DNA from: Dysgonomonas sp. Marseille-P4361
Lineage (GTDB): Bacteria > Bacteroidota > Bacteroidia > Bacteroidales > Dysgonomonadaceae
Assembly (NCBI RefSeq): GCF_900343125.1
Contig: NZ_OPYL01000010.1
Coordinates: 1 to 64,000, forward strand
DNA length: 64,000 bases
Direction of reading: 5' to 3'
The notes under the pieces: model-generated
The model's input: the letters and a program-made list of their open reading frames with translations, nothing else
Database searches by the model: none
Told to the model about the DNA's origin: nothing
Translations under genes and position numbers: made by a program
Shown here: positions 59,644 through 64,000 of the stretch, piece by piece
Position numbering within the stretch: position 1 is the stretch's first letter
How the letters are laid out: every line of letters begins with the position of its first letter

Positions 59644-60771
59644 ATGAAGCATATATTATCTAGAATGTTATTAGTGGCCGCAACGATCACATTTTATTCA
59701 TGTGACAAAGAGCTTGGGTTGGATACTAAATACGACAATAGTCAGAGCACTATAATTCCTGATCCGGATGATAATTATAATCCTAATAAAGTCGGAGAAT
59801 GGGATCAATTTACATTATCTGATAAAAGTATTATAAATCAAGTGGATGCAGATATGAAGGGTTACTGGCCTGATGGTAAATTATCTATAATAAAAGATGA
59901 TACAAGTGGTAAATATATTTGCTTTTGGGGTGAGAAGTATAGTTATCGCACAGAAGCTGATACTCCTTATCCAGAAGATCATATATCACAAGTAACAGAA
60001 GCTAACAGAGTATTCGGACAAGGTATTAGTGATATAGCCGGATTTAATGATGGAGGTTCATGGTTTATAGGTGTGCATAAATTGTCTGATGGACGTTTAG
60101 CCGGTTTCTTTCATGCCGAAAGCCATTGGCCGGGTGATGGAATAGCTTATAAAAGCGTAGGGGTAGCTTATTCTTCTGATAATGGAAAGACGTGGACTTC
60201 GGGAGAGAAAATACTGAATGTGAATTTTCCAAAACCAACTACTCCTACATGGAGTGGTCTAGGTGATGGTTGTGTTGTCTATAATAAAGAGTTAGGTAAA
60301 TTTATCTGTTATTACTCAGCTCATATCGAAGATGAAGACTTTAAAATCTGTATGGCTGCATCTGATGCAAATGATGGAGTCTCAGGTTCTTGGAAGAAAT
60401 GGAATGGAAGTGATTTTGCTATCTCAGGATTTGATGCTGCCACCGGATTGGGAGGGGTTGATCACAAGATAGAAGGTTTATCTTCTATTGCTGGGGCAAA
60501 TCCGTCTGTGATGTGGAATAGTTATCTTAAGCGATGGGTAATGGTTTATTCTAGTTGGGGACAAGCCATATATATGTCCACTAGTGAAGATGGTCTGAAC
60601 TGGGAAAAGCCTATAAGTATAACTGACAAGGAAGAACCTGCAACTTACCCTAATCTGATAAGCAGCAAAGGGGATTTGGAAGGAGCTGTTATAGTTAAGA
60701 TTTATTACGGATCAAATCAAAATAATTTAGGAATTAGAGATTTCGCTTATAGAACAATTACTTATAAATAG
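59644..60771 (+). CDS. Lipoprotein with beta-propeller, sialidase/GH43-like fold
   Basis: A 375-aa lipoprotein, lipobox YSC (Cys20), with an acidic linker (PDPDDNYNPNK). The rest looks like a five- or six-bladed propeller: VGVAYSSDNGKTWTSGEKI (about 180-198) is an Asp-box-type motif as in sialidases, and IYMSTSEDGLNWEKPISI (about 320-337) another. Repeats of this kind occur in sialidases, GH43-like and DUF4185-type proteins. I cannot point to catalytic residues, so it could be an enzyme or a glycan-binding protein. It follows susD by 15 bp and a terminator-like hairpin follows it. Confidence 0.6.
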   Translation: MKHILSRMLLVAATITFYSCDKELGLDTKYDNSQSTIIPDPDDNYNPNKVGEWDQFTLSDKSIINQVDADMKGYWPDGKLSIIKDDTSGKYICFWGEKYSYRTEADTPYPEDHISQVTEANRVFGQGISDIAGFNDGGSWFIGVHKLSDGRLAGFFHAESHWPGDGIAYKSVGVAYSSDNGKTWTSGEKILNVNFPKPTTPTWSGLGDGCVVYNKELGKFICYYSAHIEDEDFKICMAASDANDGVSGSWKKWNGSDFAISGFDAATGLGGVDHKIEGLSSIAGANPSVMWNSYLKRWVMVYSSWGQAIYMSTSEDGLNWEKPISITDKEEPATYPNLISSKGDLEGAVIVKIYYGSNQNNLGIRDFAYRTITYK

Positions 60772-60838
60772 TGTAACTATATCTACGTAATAAAGTTTCA
60801 ATAAATTGAATGTAGAGATACAAGTTTAATGATAAAAA

Positions 60839-60867
60839 TGGGTTGTCCCAGCTAGACAACCCATTTG
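60839..60867 (+). terminator. Hairpin before the GH110 gene
   Basis: TGGGTTGTC (60839-60847) pairs perfectly with GACAACCCA (60855-60863), followed by TTTGTAT. It would end most PUL-3 core transcripts and so lower expression of the GH110 gene 20 bp on, or act with a separate promoter that I cannot identify. Confidence 0.75.
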
Positions 60868-60882
60868 TATAAAAATAATAAA

Positions 60883-62733
60883 ATGAGAATTATAATATTA
60901 TTCATATTTACAGTTCTTCTGATAGGATGTGCTTCGCCTCAATCAGAAAAAACAGTCGAAGTACCTTTCTCTGAAGATGTAGAGGACTATACTCCATTGA
61001 TATGGGATATTCTAAAGTCCAATCCTAAGGGTAATATCAAAATAAAATTTGGCGATGGCTCATATAAATTTTATCCTGAAAAGGCATATGAAAAGTATTT
61101 GGCTATATCCAATAATGATAATGGACTTAAACGAATAGTTTTCCCTATTCAAAATATGAAAAATGTGACGATAGAAGGTACTGAAAATACAAGTTTCATG
61201 TTTCATGGAAAATTAGTCCCATTTTTTCTCTATGAAAGCGAGAATATAAGTATTGAGAATATAAAAATAGATTACGATTATCCTTTTGTGCTTGAAGGTA
61301 CTGTTATTGCTAACGATAAGGAGAAAATGAGTTTTGATCTTAAAATAGATGATGATACACCTTACAAAATAGAAGACAATAAACTATTCTTCAAAGGTTA
61401 TGATTGGGAGATAGGTTTGGGTGAGAACATCGTATTTGATTGTGAAACTCGTTCTCCAATATATTTTACCTCGAAGTACGAGATAGGAAATTCACATGAG
61501 GTTACAGCACATGAGGTTGCAGAAGGAGTAGTACGCTTATCGGGTGTAGTATCGGTGGATGTACCACCTGTTGGGGCAATATATACGGATAAAGGGCCTC
61601 ATGGCAAGAATAGAGAAGTTCCTGGATTTGCTATTCAAGAATCAGCTAATATTAATCTGACAAATGTTACTGTATTTAGAGCTGGAGCGATGGCTCTAAT
61701 CGCAGAGAAATCTGAAAATATAACGCTCGATTCGTATAAAGTAAAAGTACATGATGGTTCGGGTAAAATGCTCTCAGCTTCTGCTGATGCAACTCATTTT
61801 GTAAATTGTAGTGGTCTTGTTAAGCTAAATAAGTGCATATTCGAAAGTATGCTTGATGATGCAACAAATATACATGGAACATATATGTGTGTAACAGAAC
61901 ATCTGGGAGAAAACAAAGTTGCTCTTTCGTTTGGACATTTTCAACAAGAAGGCTTCAGTTTGGGTAAACCAGGCGATAGTATTTTATTTCTCAATAGGGC
62001 TAATTTAATGCCTTTATCGAAATCTGTCATAAAAAAACTAGAGCAAATCGACGAAAATCATTATGTACTAGAAGTGGATCAAGATTTGACTGCTTATCAG
62101 AATTTATCGGTTGCTGTCGATAATATTTCATATTACCCTGATGTGGAAATTTCCAATTGTTCAGTCAGATACAATAGGGCAAGAAGTTTACTAATATCTA
62201 CTTCAGGTAGAGTAAATATTGAGAATAATTACTTTGCATCCATGATGGCAGGAATTCGTATTTGTGGAGATGCTAACTATTGGTTCGAGTCTGGTCGTAT
62301 TAGCGATGTTACAATAAAAAACAATACATTCGAAGATTTAGGCAAAGGTGGGCATAATCCACAAGCTATTCTTCAGATTGATCCGGTTATCCCTAAAGAT
62401 AATAGAGCCGATGGGATATTCCATGGCAAAGTTATCTTCGAGAATAATGTTATAAAGACTTTCGATAATCAGGTGATATACGCACTTAGTGTTGATAGCT
62501 TGATCATTAAAGGCAATCAGTTTATAGACTCAAAAACTCATTCAGCTATATTCCCAAGTTTATCTGTCATTGATGCTCAATATTGTAATCATATTATTAT
62601 TGACAATAATGATTTTAGCAAGTGGAAACCCGATTTCTCATTTAGCATTACAGAATGTAAAAATGTGGGAGGAAATGATGTTGAAAAAATAGAGATTCAG
62701 AATAATACAAATAAATATTTTTACGAAAACTAG
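60883..62733 (+). CDS. GH110 alpha-1,3-galactosidase
   Basis: The start is set at 60883 (MRIIILFIFTVLLIGC), because the longer frame would begin inside the terminator hairpin. 616-aa lipoprotein (Cys16). The parallel beta-helix has the GH110 core: SADATHFVNCSGLVKLNKC, then LDDATNIHGTYM (Asp325-Asp326), LGKPGDSILFLNR, and SNCSVRYNRARSLLISTSG. Characterised GH110 enzymes remove terminal alpha-1,3-galactose, some only from blood group B, others also from linear chains. As a lipoprotein it should act at the outer membrane or in the periplasm. It lies in PUL-3, next to another probable GH110 at 47275, which suggests substrates with alpha-1,3-galactose caps. Confidence 0.88.
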   Translation: MRIIILFIFTVLLIGCASPQSEKTVEVPFSEDVEDYTPLIWDILKSNPKGNIKIKFGDGSYKFYPEKAYEKYLAISNNDNGLKRIVFPIQNMKNVTIEGTENTSFMFHGKLVPFFLYESENISIENIKIDYDYPFVLEGTVIANDKEKMSFDLKIDDDTPYKIEDNKLFFKGYDWEIGLGENIVFDCETRSPIYFTSKYEIGNSHEVTAHEVAEGVVRLSGVVSVDVPPVGAIYTDKGPHGKNREVPGFAIQESANINLTNVTVFRAGAMALIAEKSENITLDSYKVKVHDGSGKMLSASADATHFVNCSGLVKLNKCIFESMLDDATNIHGTYMCVTEHLGENKVALSFGHFQQEGFSLGKPGDSILFLNRANLMPLSKSVIKKLEQIDENHYVLEVDQDLTAYQNLSVAVDNISYYPDVEISNCSVRYNRARSLLISTSGRVNIENNYFASMMAGIRICGDANYWFESGRISDVTIKNNTFEDLGKGGHNPQAILQIDPVIPKDNRADGIFHGKVIFENNVIKTFDNQVIYALSVDSLIIKGNQFIDSKTHSAIFPSLSVIDAQYCNHIIIDNNDFSKWKPDFSFSITECKNVGGNDVEKIEIQNNTNKYFYEN

Positions 62734-62846
62734 TGGCTATATGTGGTAAATAGTTCTCTGTGTAGTTATAACAAACTTATGTTTTCAAATTGTGTATTTG
62801 AGATGTAAATTTTTGCAAGACATCTGTATTTATAAATAAAATAAAC

Positions 62847-63788
62847 ATGGTTAAAAAACGAATATTATATTGGGGTGGAGCAGTAGCTGTTATATTGTTA
62901 GTCATTGCTTTATTCTGGAGCTATCGGCTTTGTTATATTGCGCTGCATCCACCTCGTGATAAGGCTACTTATGAAAGTATGGGACATTCGTATCCGCAAA
63001 TTACAGAATGGCTCGACTCAATTCAAGTTTATGGTGCATTACGTGATACGACGATCTTGAACGATAAGAATGAGCGATTGTATGCACGTTGGATTGCAGC
63101 AGCTGAACCAACTAATCGAACAGCAGTAATTTTACATGGTTATCAGGGGTCGGGATTATCAATGCTTATGATAGGTTACATGTTCAATCATGATCTAGGT
63201 TTAAATGTTCTCCTTCCTGATCTAAGAGGGCATGGTGAAAGCGAAGGTGGAGCTACTTATATGGGGTGGGCAGAACGACACGAAGTGATTCGATGGATAG
63301 AAATTGCTGATGAAATCTTTGGAGGAAATACGCAAATCGTTATTCAAGGAATCTCGATGGGTGGAGCTACGACTATGATTGCAGCAGGAGATTCAAAATT
63401 ACCATCAACAGTACGATGTGCGATTGAAGATTGTGGATACACCTCGGTTAAGGATGCTTTTTCTGTCTCGTGGAACGAAGATTTGAAATATCTGAAATTC
63501 CCATTATTTAACCTTGGTGATATGTGGTGTCAAATTCTCTATGGATGGAGCTTTGCTGAGGCTTCGCCTCTTAACTGTATGAGCAACTGTAATCTTCCAA
63601 TGCTCTTTATTCATGGCGAGAAGGATTCTTTGTTGCCAGTAGAGATGGTACATCGTCTATACGAAGCCAAACCTGGAGAAAAAGAATTGTGGATTCTTCC
63701 AGATGTGGATCATGGTGCTGCTTATCTTGATCAGCCAGAAGCCTATACAGAGCGTGTGCGTACTTTTATAGAGAGTTATTTTGAATGA
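62847..63788 (+). CDS. Membrane-anchored alpha/beta hydrolase
   Basis: A 313-aa protein with one N-terminal membrane helix (about 8-28) and an alpha/beta-hydrolase domain. HGYQGSG (97-103) forms the oxyanion region, DLRGHGES follows at about 125, the nucleophile is Ser170 in GISMGG, the acid is Asp in HGEKDSLLP (about 264), and the His is in DVDHGAAY (about 293). Similar proteins in PULs are often esterases or peptidases that remove acyl groups, but the substrate is unknown. It is 113 bp after the GH110 gene, same direction. Confidence 0.85.
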   Translation: MVKKRILYWGGAVAVILLVIALFWSYRLCYIALHPPRDKATYESMGHSYPQITEWLDSIQVYGALRDTTILNDKNERLYARWIAAAEPTNRTAVILHGYQGSGLSMLMIGYMFNHDLGLNVLLPDLRGHGESEGGATYMGWAERHEVIRWIEIADEIFGGNTQIVIQGISMGGATTMIAAGDSKLPSTVRCAIEDCGYTSVKDAFSVSWNEDLKYLKFPLFNLGDMWCQILYGWSFAEASPLNCMSNCNLPMLFIHGEKDSLLPVEMVHRLYEAKPGEKELWILPDVDHGAAYLDQPEAYTERVRTFIESYFE

Positions 63789-63814
63789 TTGTCAAACACT
63801 TTAATCTAAAAAAT

Positions 63815-64000
63815 ATGTTGAAAAATTTATTATTTATAATTATGTTCGCCACATCCATACTCACAGTCTCAGCCCAACGTTGGCAAATAGATGCTGGAGG
63901 AGGAATTGTCTGGCATCCGAGTGGTGATTTGCCTCACAACGATCACATCGAAATGAGTGGTGAGCAGACTTCGGTAATCCTCCGGTGGGGTGTAGATAAA
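63815..64000 (+). CDS. Secreted protein, cut by window end
   Basis: 62 codons are visible, open to the window edge. MLKNLLFIIMFATSILTVSA is a clear signal peptide, then QRWQIDAGGGIVWHPSGDLP. The segment DHIEMSGEQTSVILRWGVDK looks like the N-terminal beta domain of a glycoside hydrolase, but the family cannot be fixed from this length. It follows the hydrolase gene by 26 bp and is probably another PUL-3 enzyme. Confidence 0.7.
   Translation, partial: MLKNLLFIIMFATSILTVSAQRWQIDAGGGIVWHPSGDLPHNDHIEMSGEQTSVILRWGVDK

Overview
The window looks like a chromosomal segment of a Bacteroidales bacterium, perhaps near Dysgonomonas or Bacteroides (genus is a guess). The DNA is AT-rich. It carries three SusC/SusD outer-membrane glycan-uptake loci, a hybrid two-component system, many SPII lipoproteins, a fimbrillin, an RteC-type regulator, and promoters of the Bacteroidetes type (TTTG, about 20 nt, then TAnnTTTG).

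Layout. (1) 1-10257: the 3' end of a tyrosine recombinase gene, then a 363-bp invertible promoter segment and operon PUL-1 (TIG/NHL lipoprotein, SusC, SusD, two surface lipoproteins). (2) 10535-17409: a plug-domain protein and, convergent to it, a GH2 beta-galactosidase. (3) 17972-27859: a second copy of the recombinase-plus-invertible-promoter cassette, here with a frameshifted recombinase, followed by PUL-2 with the same gene order. The two cassettes share about 1.07 kb of near-identical DNA lying 18.9 kb apart in direct orientation. (4) 28070-30229: a leftward fimbrillin / SUMF1-domain cluster whose first gene is frameshifted. (5) About 30.3-46.9 kb: a remnant or compact mobile island. It holds an excisionase-type HTH protein, an operon with a serine hydrolase, a pseudokinase/LytS-kinase pair and a LytTR regulator, then rteC, a MobC-like protein next to an oriT-like region, a defence-type pair (DUF1016 PD-(D/E)XK nuclease plus a 1271-aa SIR2 protein), a RhuM-like pseudogene and an IntDOT-like integrase. 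tRNA 3'-end-like fragments lie beside both in-window recombinase promoters. (6) 47275-64000: PUL-3, with two GH110-type beta-helix enzymes, a hybrid sensor/AraC regulator, SusC, SusD, two lipoproteins, an alpha/beta hydrolase and a cut-off secreted protein.

How they work together (inference). PUL-1 and PUL-2 appear to be phase-variable glycan-import cassettes, each switched by an adjacent recombinase, and both are in the ON orientation here. PUL-3 appears to be induced by its own HTCS. GH110 and GH2 enzymes point to galactose-containing glycans. In the island, a LytS/LytTR module sits where RteA/RteB would sit in CTnDOT-like elements, and the SIR2/nuclease pair is a candidate anti-phage cargo bracketed by two similar hairpins.

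Most notable: duplicated phase-variable cassettes able to recombine with each other, the DUF1016-SIR2 module, and the kinase/pseudokinase/beta-lactamase-fold/LytTR operon with matching CTACATT repeats before it and before rteC.
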